Numbered from the stretch's first letter, positions 1 through 6,119 are shown. The stretch: 8,043 bases of DNA from an uncultured Eubacteriales bacterium (GCA_900548615.1 URKW01000090.1:1-8043), one strand, 5' to 3'. Notes: generated from the sequence alone by a model not told the origin. Numbers and translations: made by a program.

Positions 1-2
1 AG

Positions 3-83
3 CAGGGACCTGCACGGGAGGTCATTGACAATCCCAAGCAGGAGCGTACCCGCCACTTCCTGGCCCGCTACGCCGAACAATAA
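3..83 (+). CDS. C-terminal end of an amino-acid-type ABC transporter ATP-binding protein (5' partial)
   Basis: The open frame entering from the left edge encodes 26 residues and stops at TAA 81-83. The tail reads ...VIDNPKQERTRHFLARYAEQ. A 'NP..ERT..FL' ending is typical of polar amino acid ABC transporter ATPases of the GlnQ/HisP group, where it follows the last helix of the nucleotide-binding domain. No Walker motif lies inside the window, so the call rests on this short tail alone. The gene runs left to right and ends just before a strong hairpin terminator, so it is probably the last gene of its operon. An ATPase for another substrate class is possible. Confidence 0.65.
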   Translation, partial: QGPAREVIDNPKQERTRHFLARYAEQ

Positions 84-330
84 TAATGAAAACAACAAGA
101 GGTATGGTCTTCGGCCATACCTCTTGTTGCTTTTGTGGAGAATTTACGGTACTGTTTTTGATTTTTGCGAAAGAAGCCGCGAATCTTCAGCAGCACGAAC
201 GTCGTCAGGGCAATGTAATACACCGGCAGCGCCATCGTCCACCCGCTTTGCGGGAGCAGCTGCTTCACGGACGCCACATTGATGCAGCCGAAGAACACCA
301 GCGCAACAGCATTCATGCCAAGCACGGAAG
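68..330 (-). pseudogene. C-terminal fragment of an unidentified membrane protein
   Basis: A minus-strand frame reads from about base 330 down to a TAG at 68-70. Its first part looks truly coding. It has two hydrophobic segments, around VLGMNAVALVFFGCINVASV and MALPVYYIALTTFVLL, followed by a basic tail KIRGFFRKNQKQYRK. The last 20 or so codons run straight through the terminator hairpin at 93-129, which a real gene would hardly do, so the natural stop seems to have been lost. Upstream of base 330 the frame stops looking like protein, and the HAAS/DUF1700 gene ends there in another phase. It may be the tail of a separate, 5'-truncated membrane gene. It could instead be a tiny gene starting at a GTG near 321 behind AGGTGA. 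I do not recognise the family. Confidence 0.4.
93..134. terminator. Strong hairpin terminator, probably bidirectional
   Basis: A perfect 15-bp inverted repeat (arms 93-107 and 115-129) encloses a short loop that contains c-TTCG-g. It is followed on the plus strand by TTTT (131-134) and preceded by AAAA (89-92), which reads as TTTT on the minus strand. It ends the ABC transporter gene on the left and can also stop transcripts arriving from the minus-strand cluster on the right. Confidence 0.85.
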
Positions 331-335
331 TCACC

Positions 336-1052
336 TCAATTCGCGAACCAGCCCCATACATGCCAGAACTGGAGACTTCCGGCGGACAGGGCACACACCA
401 CATAGGACAGAACGAAATAGGCGGCGAACAGCGCCAGTGAGATCAGCGACGCGCAGGCGGCGCTTTGCTTTGGCGGAAAACTGCGGGCTGATGGGCAGCG
501 GCGGCGGCACGGCCAAGCCGGACGCGTTGGCCATCGCGTTGTGCTGGAAGCGCCCGAAGGAGCGGATCAGCTGCCGCAGGAACGCACCGTAGTAGACGCA
601 GCCTACCGCGAATAGCGCCGTAAGCGCCAACAGACTCAACCCCAGAATCACGCCGCACCAGTAGGGCATGGCGGGCAGCAGTCCGTGGATATTCAGCCCG
701 CCCAGCAGGCAGACCGCAGCCACCCCGAAGGACAGCGCTGCGGCGGCCAGCACGATGCCGAAGCCCGCCAGCAGCAGGAAGAACAGCCCTGCAAATACAT
801 CGGCAAACCCAAGGCCGATCACGGTCAGCGGCTTGCTGCCGCTTTCCTTTTGCGGTGCGCGCTCCGTCTCGTCAAACTGTGCCGCCAGTATGGCCGGGTC
901 GCCCAGCCGCGCGGCGATCTCCTCCTCAAAGAAGCCGTCCGCCAGCTTCAAATCAAAGTGCTGCTCATACTCCTCCAGAATGTCCGCGCGTCGGCGACAT
1001 TTCGTTTTTCCAGTTCTTCGTTCAGCTTATTCAGAAACTCAGCTTTCTTCAT
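336..1052 (-). pseudogene. HAAS/DUF1700-domain membrane protein, two frameshifts
   Basis: The ATG at 1052 begins MKKAEFLNKLNEELEKRNVAD, the usual opening of HAAS (DUF1700) proteins. In that phase translation stops within 35 codons. The expected continuation DILEEYEQHFDLKLADGFF lies in the next frame, so a base is missing around 985-993 (CGCGCG context). The middle part carries several membrane segments. Near 463-472 (AAAGCAAAG) an extra base shifts the phase back, and the protein ends with a last helix and ...FWHVWGWFAN at TGA 338-336. The two shifts cancel: 1052 to 336 is 717 bases, an ancestral protein of 238 residues. The ATG overlaps the upstream gene's stop by 14 bases. HAAS proteins usually accompany a PadR regulator and act in envelope signalling. 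Sequencing errors are the alternative to true decay. Confidence 0.78.
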
Positions 1053-1125
1053 GGTCGTCATCCTCCTTCAAAAGCTCACGGACAGTCTCGGCGAACCGCA
1101 GATACTCCGCCCGATCCATGTTATA

Positions 1126-1248
1126 TATTTCCGCTTTCTGCTCCTCGGTCAGAGAGGCGACCGCACCTTGCAGAATTTGCTTCTTCTGTTCATCCGTCAG
1201 TTTGGCCACGGCGGCGTTGAGGATCTGTGCCTTTTGCTCCTCGGTCAT
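1126..1248 (-). repeat. Three TEEQK repeats of 16 residues (48 bp)
   Basis: Inside the YhgE-like coding region the protein reads MTEEQKAQIL, LTDEQKKQIL and LTEEQKAEI, spaced 16 residues apart. This is an in-frame tandem repeat of helical segments in the predicted coiled coil. The last copy is cut short and runs straight into the different-looking C-terminus. Confidence 0.7.
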
Positions 1249-1353
1249 ATTGGAAACTGTCTGCGCAACAAGCGTCTGCCCGTCGGCGGTTTGCAGATAA
1301 GCGTCCGCCTGCGCTTCACTGTATCCGCTCTGGATCAGCTGCTCACGGACGGC

Positions 1354-1461
1354 CTGTGCCGCCACCTGTGCATAGAGGGCGTCGGCCTGCGTGGTGACAT
1401 AGGCCAGATAAATGCTGTCGGCCTGAGATTTCACATAGCCCAGATACAGCTGGTCGGCCTG
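1354..1461 (-). repeat. Three QAD.LY repeats of 12 residues (36 bp)
   Basis: Three in-frame copies, QADQLYLGYVKS, QADSIYLAYVTT and QADALYAQVAAQ, stand head to tail in the YhgE-like coding region. On the plus strand they show as the recurring GTCGGCCTG words near 1380, 1419 and 1453. They are probably a local coiled-coil expansion. Confidence 0.7.
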
Positions 1462-2348
1462 CTGGTTCTGGGCGGTGATGTCGGTCAGTCCGGTGTACAG
1501 ATCACCGGCACCCGCTGTCAAATCGCCCACGCCGGAATGCAGGTCGCCCACCTTGCTGTTCAGGGTCTTGGTGGCGTCGTACAGCTCCTCGGTGCCGTCA
1601 TGCAGCTCCCAGGCGCCGTCGTCCAGATCACCGATGGCGGAGACCAGCTCGTCTACCTTGTCCATCAGATCCGTGTCGTCCACGTCGACGTCCAGATTCA
1701 GCCGCACGCCGTTGATGGCGGCCGCGTCCATCTCGAAGTCCGTCACATCGGCGGTGATAACTGTGTCGATCCCCTTACCGGGCAGAATGGTGTAGGTCAG
1801 TTGCTTGTCGCTGCCCACATTGGCAACGGTAGCGCCGTTGCTGACAATGTTCTGGCAGCGCTCGGTGTCCAGCGTGAACGAGGCCTGCAGAGCGTAGTCG
1901 TCATAGAAGCTGCCGCCGCAGCTCTCGTTTTTCGTAACGGAGAACCGGATCTCCAGCGCACCGCTCTTTCCCGCCACGTCCTGCGGGGCGTATTCCTTTC
2001 CGTCCAGATAGTACCGGATGGAGATATTCCACGGCAGCGCGGCGTTCTTCATCGTCCCCTGATAGTAGACCTTATCGGCAGTGGAGGAAAAGACGATCTA
2101 ATCCCCATTCTGGGTGATCGTGTCGTTGGTGTTTAGGGGTTTGACGGCGGAGTAATCGCCGTAGTCCACGATATCGCCGCCGGCGAAGATGTTGACCGCC
2201 TCGGCGTCCGTCACCTTGCCGGAGGCGTCTGCCATGGCGTAGATGACCTCCTCCTTGGCGGAGGGTGCGGTCTCAGCAAAGGCCGGTACAACTGTGAAAC
2301 CCAGCAGCAGCACGGCCATCGCCGCTGCGGTGAATTTCTGCATATGCT

Positions 2349-3026
2349 TCATTGAGAAAGAACCTCCTTGGATGATTTATTCCGGGTGATAAACCTGCCA
2401 AACAGATACAGCAGCCCCGGCAGCACGAACAGCACGATAGCCAGAGAACAAAGCGTTCCTCTCCCTAAAAAGTAGCCTAGCTGCGAGAGCAGACCGTGGG
2501 TGGAGAGCGTGCCCATCAGGAAACCCACCACCGCCATCACGCTGGCCGAGGTCAGCACGGAGACGGACACAGCGGAAACGGTCTGCACAACGGCTTCCTT
2601 TTTTTCGTAGGTCTGGCGCATCTCCTTATACCGGTCGGTGAACAGAATGGCGTAGTCCACCGTCGCGCCAAGCTGGATGGAGCTGATGATCAGATAGGCG
2701 ATGTAGAAGATCGTCTGGTCGCTGAAATAGGGGATGGACAGGTTGATCCAGATGGCTGTTTCGATGGACAGCACCAGAATTATGGGCGCGATCAGCGATT
2801 TCATGGTGAACAGCAGCACCACAAACACCGTGCCGATGGCCACCAGATTTACCTTCACCATGTCGGCGGTGACGGTGTCCATCAAATCGTAGGTGGACAC
2901 GCCTTCACCGGCCAGATACCACGTGCCGGGATAGTATTCCTCCGCCGTGTTCCGGATGGACTCCACCAGAGAGAAGGTGTCGTCGCCCTCATACGCGGTG
3001 TCTACCGTCAACACCATGCGGGTATA
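2349..3026 (-). pseudogene. MMPL/RND-type permease, C-terminal third only
   Basis: The frame enters from about base 3026 (…YTRMVLTVDTAYEGDD) and ends at TGA 2351-2349, leaving about 225 residues. What remains is the end of the second extracytoplasmic domain and the last membrane bundle. It contains helices around VNLVAIGTVFVVLLF, APIILVLSIETAIW and IFYIAYLIISSIQLGA, then the family signature GATVDYAILFTDRYKE and two more helices (LTSASVMAVVGFLMG and the C-terminal pair). Whole family members have about 700 residues, so some 470 are missing at the N-terminus, including the first membrane bundle. An internal ATG at 3017 exists but has no ribosome site fitting a true start. MMPL permeases use the proton gradient to export lipids, drugs or envelope compounds. 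This copy cannot do so. Confidence 0.85.
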
Positions 3027-3448
3027 GCTACGCGCTGCTGAAGTGGATGCTGGAGGAGGAAGCCGTCGAGGTGGTCAAGCAGTTTGATCTTCTTGCGGAC
3101 TACCGGGAGGCGGTGCTGTTCGTGCTGAACTACGTGCAGACCAACAAGCATCTGCTGTGCTGCGCCTACGACAGTATGGGCCGGGAGGAGATGAAGCGCT
3201 TTTTCTGCGCGGATTTCATCGGCATCACCCAAAGCGTCATCTGCGATACCGAGCGGCAGATGGGGATCCACGCAGAGGAGCAGTTCAAGGAATTTCTCTC
3301 TCATTTTTATACCGAAGCCATCGCCGGTTTGCTGATCGGGGAATTTACCAACAAGGAGGCACATGATCCCGAGCAGGTGGTGGAGTACCTCTCCCGCGTT
3401 CTGAAAAACTCTCTGCCCAGCCTTCTGGCAAGCGCCATAGTGCCGTAA
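3020..3448 (+). pseudogene. TetR/AcrR-type regulator, C-terminal ligand domain only
   Basis: The plus-strand frame becomes coding at about 3020 (GYSYALLKWMLEEEAVEVV) and ends at TAA 3446-3448, giving about 142 residues. It is wholly helical, rich in Leu, Phe and Glu, and ends ...VVEYLSRVLKNSLPSLLAS, which resembles the C-terminal domain of TetR regulators that stand next to MMPL permeases. The N-terminal helix-turn-helix of some 50-60 residues is missing. An internal ATG at 3047 has no good ribosome site. In the intact locus this gene probably ran divergently from the permease and repressed it. Without its DNA-binding part it should be non-functional. The family call rests on context and general pattern, since the diagnostic part is gone. 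Confidence 0.65.
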
Positions 3449-3464
3449 TGCTTCTTATTTTGCA

Positions 3465-3503
3465 AAAAAACCGTCTCAAGCGCACCGCTTGAGACGGTTT
3501 TTT
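3465..3503. terminator. Bidirectional terminator between convergent genes
   Basis: A perfect 12-bp GC-rich stem (arms 3471-3482 and 3486-3497) with a three-base loop is flanked by a run of A on the left (3464-3470) and T on the right (3498-3503). It therefore works for both the regulator fragment on the plus strand and the anti-sigma-like gene arriving on the minus strand. Confidence 0.92.
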
Positions 3504-3522
3504 ATCGGTGGTCGCTCCGGTG

Positions 3523-4482
3523 CTATCTCTCGAACACGGTCTCGCCATTGAACGTCAGCTTGCGGATGGTCTCCGGCTCGATGGGCTCGTCGAACCGTGT
3601 CAAGAACATGCAGCTGTCATCGGTCTGCGCTGCGATAAAGCCCCACCAGCTGGGAATAAGATCGCCGTTTGCGTCAAATATTTCCAATGTCCAGTTATCG
3701 GCGGTGGAATCCACATAGCTGTCAAAATAGACTGCCATGGACAGCTTGGAGCACGCGACCTTTTTTACCTGAAGCGTCTCACCTCCGTAGGCCAGGGGAA
3801 CATTCTCCGCCAGCACCTCGCTCTCGATGGTGATGGGGGTTTCGTCCAGCGTGACCTGCCAGTGTCCCGACAGCACGGTGGTAAAGCTCTCACTATCAAG
3901 CGGCTTCTCCTGCCAGTCGGAGAAGCCTATCACAAGGCCGTTGGCACTGTTGCTCGGCTGCCAGTCAGCCAATACGACGCCCTCCAGTTCGTTCTCCGGC
4001 ACGCCGTCCCTCCGCTCCAGAAAGTACGACACGTAGGCGCCGGACATCATCTGGCCGGGAAAATACAGATCGAGCTCGGCAAATTGACCCTTTGGATCAA
4101 GAACCGCACCCTCGTTGGCCTTCACGGAATAGAGAATATACAAGGTTCGCTCGTCGGAAATCACCTTTTCCAGCTCGATTTGCAGCTCCTCTGTGGTCGC
4201 GGGCTGCTGAGAGACCACCGGTTCCTCGTCCTCGTCGCCGATGACAGTCTGGCTGGTGGAGAAAATGTCACGCCACGACAGTGGGATCCTGCTGATGGCA
4301 AAGGCTGTCACGGACAGGCCCAGTATGACCAGTGCCGCCACCAGCGCGGCGGATAATTTTTTGGAGCGTACAGCTTTCTGTTGGCCCACTTTTGCGCCGT
4401 CAAAGGCAAGGGCTTCTTCCAGATACGCCGTATTCATGTCTCCGATGGCGGAAATCAGCTTATCGATTTTGTGATCCATCAT
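3523..4482 (-). CDS. Membrane-anchored DUF4179-like putative anti-sigma factor
   Basis: A 319-residue protein with a short cytoplasmic head (1-40, MMDHKIDKLISAIGDMN), one transmembrane helix (about 42-63, KLSAALVAALVILGLSVTAF) and a large extracytoplasmic part rich in beta pattern and acidic residues. This is the layout of DUF4179-type partners of ECF sigma factors. No zinc-type HxxxCxxC motif is present in the head. The start at 4482 overlaps the sigma stop (ATGA), with GGAGG seven bases upstream; a second ATG follows at once at 4479. The probable role is to hold the sigma factor at the membrane until an outside signal releases it, inferred from gene order. The gene ends 20 bases before the terminator at 3465-3503. 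The DUF4179 label is from overall pattern and is less sure than the membrane topology. Confidence 0.75.
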   Translation of the reverse strand: MMDHKIDKLISAIGDMNTAYLEEALAFDGAKVGQQKAVRSKKLSAALVAALVILGLSVTAFAISRIPLSWRDIFSTSQTVIGDEDEEPVVSQQPATTEELQIELEKVISDERTLYILYSVKANEGAVLDPKGQFAELDLYFPGQMMSGAYVSYFLERRDGVPENELEGVVLADWQPSNSANGLVIGFSDWQEKPLDSESFTTVLSGHWQVTLDETPITIESEVLAENVPLAYGGETLQVKKVACSKLSMAVYFDSYVDSTADNWTLEIFDANGDLIPSWWGFIAAQTDDSCMFLTRFDEPIEPETIRKLTFNGETVFER

Positions 4483-5027
4483 AGCGCTGCCTCCTTCAGA
4501 TGTTGATGTAGTTTTCCCCGGATTCTGCTGAGCCGGACAGATGCGTTGTTCTCGGTGATGGCAAATGTGTCCGCGATCTCGGATAACGATTCCGAGAACC
4601 AGTAGCGCTTTACAAACATGACTCTGTCGTCCCTCGGCAAAGCGGAAAGAAATGCGTTGATCTGCGCGGTCAATTCGCTTACGGCGAGCTGCTCATCCAA
4701 AGAACTGCCGGAGATGCAGTCCTCCAATTCGGATAGGGACACCTCAAATTGGCTGCCCCGCTTTAATGCGGTGTTGGCTCGGAGTTTCTTCAGAGAGTGG
4801 TTGCGAACGATGCGGCAGATATAGGCTCTCAGCGGGTCGGGGGTTTGGGGAGGAATGCTGTTCCATGCGCCGAGATAGGCGTCATTCACGCATTCCTCCG
4901 CGTCCTGATGATCGTTCAGAATGTTGTCGGCAAGCTGGAGACATAGCGCTCCGTATTTCTGGGACAGTTCGGTGATGGCCTGCTCTGAGCGCTCAAAAAA
5001 CAGACGGATAATTTGCTTGTCATCCAT
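4479..5027 (-). CDS. ECF-type RNA polymerase sigma factor (sigma-70 family)
   Basis: A 182-residue protein with the two conserved sigma regions and little else. Region 2 lies at about 10-80, with the core-binding segment NDHQDAEECVNDAYLGAW and then PLRAYICRIVRNHSLKKLR. Region 4 lies at about 125-178, with FLSALPRDDRVMFVKRYWF and a helix-turn-helix LSEIADTFAITENNASVRLS. Length is normal for the group. The start at 5027 has AAAGGAGGG about 11 bases upstream. The gene overlaps the membrane partner by four bases, the usual arrangement of an ECF sigma factor and its regulator, which ties their amounts together. Such sigma factors direct RNA polymerase to envelope-stress or antimicrobial-response promoters. 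The regulon cannot be read from this window. Confidence 0.93.
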   Translation of the reverse strand: MDDKQIIRLFFERSEQAITELSQKYGALCLQLADNILNDHQDAEECVNDAYLGAWNSIPPQTPDPLRAYICRIVRNHSLKKLRANTALKRGSQFEVSLSELEDCISGSSLDEQLAVSELTAQINAFLSALPRDDRVMFVKRYWFSESLSEIADTFAITENNASVRLSRIRGKLHQHLKEAAL

Positions 5028-5062
5028 ATGGCGGTGTGCCCTCCTTTCTTCCTTTGTCTATA

Positions 5063-5091
5063 TAACTACCTTTTTCTGCGTGAAAATTACA
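5063..5091 (-). promoter_or_regulatory. Candidate promoter of the sigma/anti-sigma operon
   Basis: On the minus strand TGTAAT (5091-5086) is followed after 17 bases by TAGTTA (5068-5063), overlapping TTATATAG. The TGTAA-type -35 differs from the housekeeping TTGACA and is of the sort seen in self-regulated ECF promoters of Clostridia. The sequence supports autoregulation only weakly. Confidence 0.35.
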
Positions 5092-5169
5092 TTATTTTCA
5101 AAATTTTTATGATTTTATCAAAAGGAGAGAGACGGGTAAAGGTCTGCGGCGGCATGGGATACATAATAG

Positions 5170-5200
5170 AAAGGAGCAACACATTACGTGTCACTCCTTT
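5170..5200 (-). terminator. Hairpin terminator of the acyltransferase-like gene
   Basis: Arms 5170-5182 and 5188-5200 pair over 11 of 13 positions around a five-base loop, just after the TAA at 5212-5210. The stem ends in AAAGGAG/CTCCTTT, and on the minus strand TTTCTATTAT follows, so the T-run is weak. The remaining sequence between 5092 and 5169 is AT-rich and shows no gene. Confidence 0.55.
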
Positions 5201-5209
5201 TGCCATTTA

Positions 5210-5749
5210 TTATCTCACACTTTTCCGATTCAGCAGCTTCGTGACCCGCTGCCGGTTATAGCGCTGCATGATGACGAAAACCATGTCGCACGCGGCGGAC
5301 AAAACGGACGTCACGATAAACACCGGATACTCGCCGAACCAGATACCTGCCAAAATCGGCAGAAAGCTCAGCACGGCGATCGTCTCGTGGACAAGCTCCG
5401 CCTGACACATAGCCTGTACGATCTCCTCCCATGTATGCAGCCGCGGATCGAACAGCGCGGGATCGTAGGTGGGCATTCTGCGCTTCCATTGCTTCACCTT
5501 CAGCTTTTCGTATACCGCCATTTCCCGCTTGCTTACCTGATACCATCGTTTCCGGTAATCCGCTTTGTTCCGCATCGTAGCGTGAAACGCCAGTCCCACC
5601 ATCAGCCGCATAACAAAATGGTAGGCGATGGTTCCGCTGGTAATGGCAAGGGAAAGTAATATTCCACTGGATGTCACTTTATATGAAATGGCCAGAATGA
5701 CCGTCGCCGCCAGAGAGAAAGCGGCGATTCCCTTTACGATCTTTGCCAT
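5210..5749 (-). CDS. Small membrane protein like glycosyl-4,4'-diaponeurosporenoate acyltransferase (CrtO family)
   Basis: A 179-residue protein with hydrophobic segments at about 5-23, 28-55, 124-137 and 142-161. A cytoplasmic stretch between them carries WY and KVKQWKRRMPTY. Features of the CrtO-like family can be seen: YHF near 43-45, the W69-Y70 and K.WK..(L/M)P..(86-93) segment, AELVHE at 117-122, and the closing RYNRQR at 163-168. In staphylococci the named enzyme adds a fatty acyl chain to a glycosylated carotenoid, but homologues are common in gut Clostridia without carotenoid genes. No carotenoid gene is seen here, so the true substrate is open, perhaps a glycolipid. GGAG lies six bases before the ATG. 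It stands alone, with its own promoter and terminator. Confidence 0.7.
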   Translation of the reverse strand: MAKIVKGIAAFSLAATVILAISYKVTSSGILLSLAITSGTIAYHFVMRLMVGLAFHATMRNKADYRKRWYQVSKREMAVYEKLKVKQWKRRMPTYDPALFDPRLHTWEEIVQAMCQAELVHETIAVLSFLPILAGIWFGEYPVFIVTSVLSAACDMVFVIMQRYNRQRVTKLLNRKSVR

Positions 5750-5796
5750 GTCCGTCTCCTAACACTCATAGTTCGGGCTTCAACAACGTGCGGCTT

Positions 5797-5825
5797 ATTA
5801 TAAAGTGGACGGTTCTTTTTGTCAA
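5797..5825 (-). promoter_or_regulatory. Consensus housekeeping promoter of the acyltransferase-like gene
   Basis: On the minus strand a perfect TTGACA (5825-5820) and a perfect TATAAT (5802-5797) are separated by 17 bases. This is the full consensus for the main sigma factor, so the gene is probably expressed strongly and constitutively. The leader to the ATG at 5749 is about 40 bases. Confidence 0.9.
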
Positions 5826-5883
5826 GAATGAGCGGACTTTCGAGCGGGAAAGGACAATTTTGGCACGCTAAAAAATGGACATG

Positions 5884-5919
5884 AAAAAACCCTGTAACCG
5901 TTGTGGTTACAGGGTTTTT
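5884..5919 (-). terminator. Terminator of the tRNA-Gln transcript
   Basis: A perfect 15-bp stem (arms 5885-5899 and 5905-5919, core CCCTGTAACC/GGTTACAGGG) with a five-base loop ends in a run of T on the minus strand (complement of A 5884-5889). It starts only three bases after the tRNA CCA end, leaving almost no 3' trailer. Confidence 0.9.
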
Positions 5920-5922
5920 CGA

Positions 5923-5996
5923 TGGCAGCGGGAGAAGGATTCGAACCCTCACATACGGAGTCAGAGTCCGCTGTGCTACCATTACACAATCCCGCT
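5923..5996 (-). tRNA. tRNA-Gln (anticodon CTG)
   Basis: The 74-base minus-strand sequence folds as a complete cloverleaf. It has a seven-pair acceptor AGCGGGA/TCCCGCT, D arm GTGT-AATGGTA-GCAC, anticodon stem GCGGA/TCCGT with loop CTCTGAC (anticodon CTG, reading CAG), a four-base variable region, T arm GAGGG-TTCGAAT-CCTTC, discriminator G and encoded CCA. It is transcribed alone between a consensus promoter and a terminator. In this group Gln-tRNA is normally made by mischarging with Glu and then amidation by GatCAB. Confidence 0.95.
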
Positions 5997-6017
5997 ATGT
6001 TCTGGCGAACAAAAATT

Positions 6018-6045
6018 ATTATACGCATTTTGCGGAATTTGTCAA
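6018..6045 (-). promoter_or_regulatory. Consensus promoter of tRNA-Gln with AT-rich upstream element
   Basis: On the minus strand perfect TTGACA (6045-6040) and perfect TATAAT (6023-6018) are 16 bases apart. Directly upstream (6049-6064) the minus strand reads AAAAAATATAAAAAAAGG, like an UP element bound by the RNA polymerase alpha subunit. Transcription should start near 6011, about 15 bases before the mature tRNA. Confidence 0.88.
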
Positions 6046-6090
6046 CACCTTTTTTTATATTTTTTGGAATTATTTTGTGCATCATCCGAT

Positions 6091-6119
6091 TTGCTTTTTT
6101 GAGCAGGGTGTGATATCAT
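6091..6119 (+). promoter_or_regulatory. Weak candidate promoter for the S-like/thiN/DUF4430 operon
   Basis: TTGCTT (6091-6096) and TATCAT (6114-6119) are 17 bases apart, the second five-sixths consensus and the first poor. It lies 35 bases before the start at 6155 and divergent from the tRNA promoter. No TPP or cobalamin riboswitch motif is visible in the short leader. Confidence 0.35.

Larger units (their letters stand above)
1039..2352 (-). pseudogene. YhgE/Pip-like secreted coiled-coil protein with an in-frame stop
   Basis: The start at 2352 gives a clear signal peptide (KHMQKF, hydrophobic core, ending near VVPAFAETA). The reading then runs ...SAVKPLNTNDTITQNGD to a TAG at 2100-2098 (codon 85) and goes on in the same phase with IVFSSTADKVYYQGTMK down to TGA at 1041-1039, 437 codons in all. 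The continuation is well conserved, so the TAG looks like one nonsense change, probably from a Glu codon. After about residue 220 come seven-residue repeats of the DL..G type, as in YhgE/Pip proteins, then QAD and TEEQK repeats. Relatives are usually longer and end in membrane helices, which are absent here. The ATG overlaps the permease stop by 4 bases (ATGA), so the two were translationally coupled. Such proteins accompany MMPL permeases in Clostridia; their role is poorly known. Confidence 0.75.

Noticed and set aside
2098..2100. Readthrough of the TAG by the nearby tRNA-Gln
   Set aside because: Its anticodon CTG reads CAG. Reading TAG would need a first-position mismatch, so there is no basis for suppression.
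685..2136. Long plus-strand open frame of 483 codons opposite the YhgE-like and HAAS genes
   Set aside because: It is an antisense shadow caused by GC-rich codons. Its translation is rich in Gln, His, Val and Gly with no domain pattern, and the minus strand has the signal peptide, repeats and family motifs.
3508..4356. Plus-strand open frame of 282 codons opposite the anti-sigma-like gene
   Set aside because: The minus strand carries a clear head-helix-sensor layout and a four-base overlap with the sigma gene. The plus frame begins beside the terminator stem and has no ribosome site.
5013..5261. Short plus-strand frame starting upstream of the sigma gene
   Set aside because: It crosses the sigma promoter, a terminator hairpin and the end of the acyltransferase-like gene. 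It has no family pattern.
5923..5996. tRNA-Gln as an attachment site for an integrated element
   Set aside because: No integrase, no repeated copy of the tRNA 3' end and no abrupt base change were found in the window.
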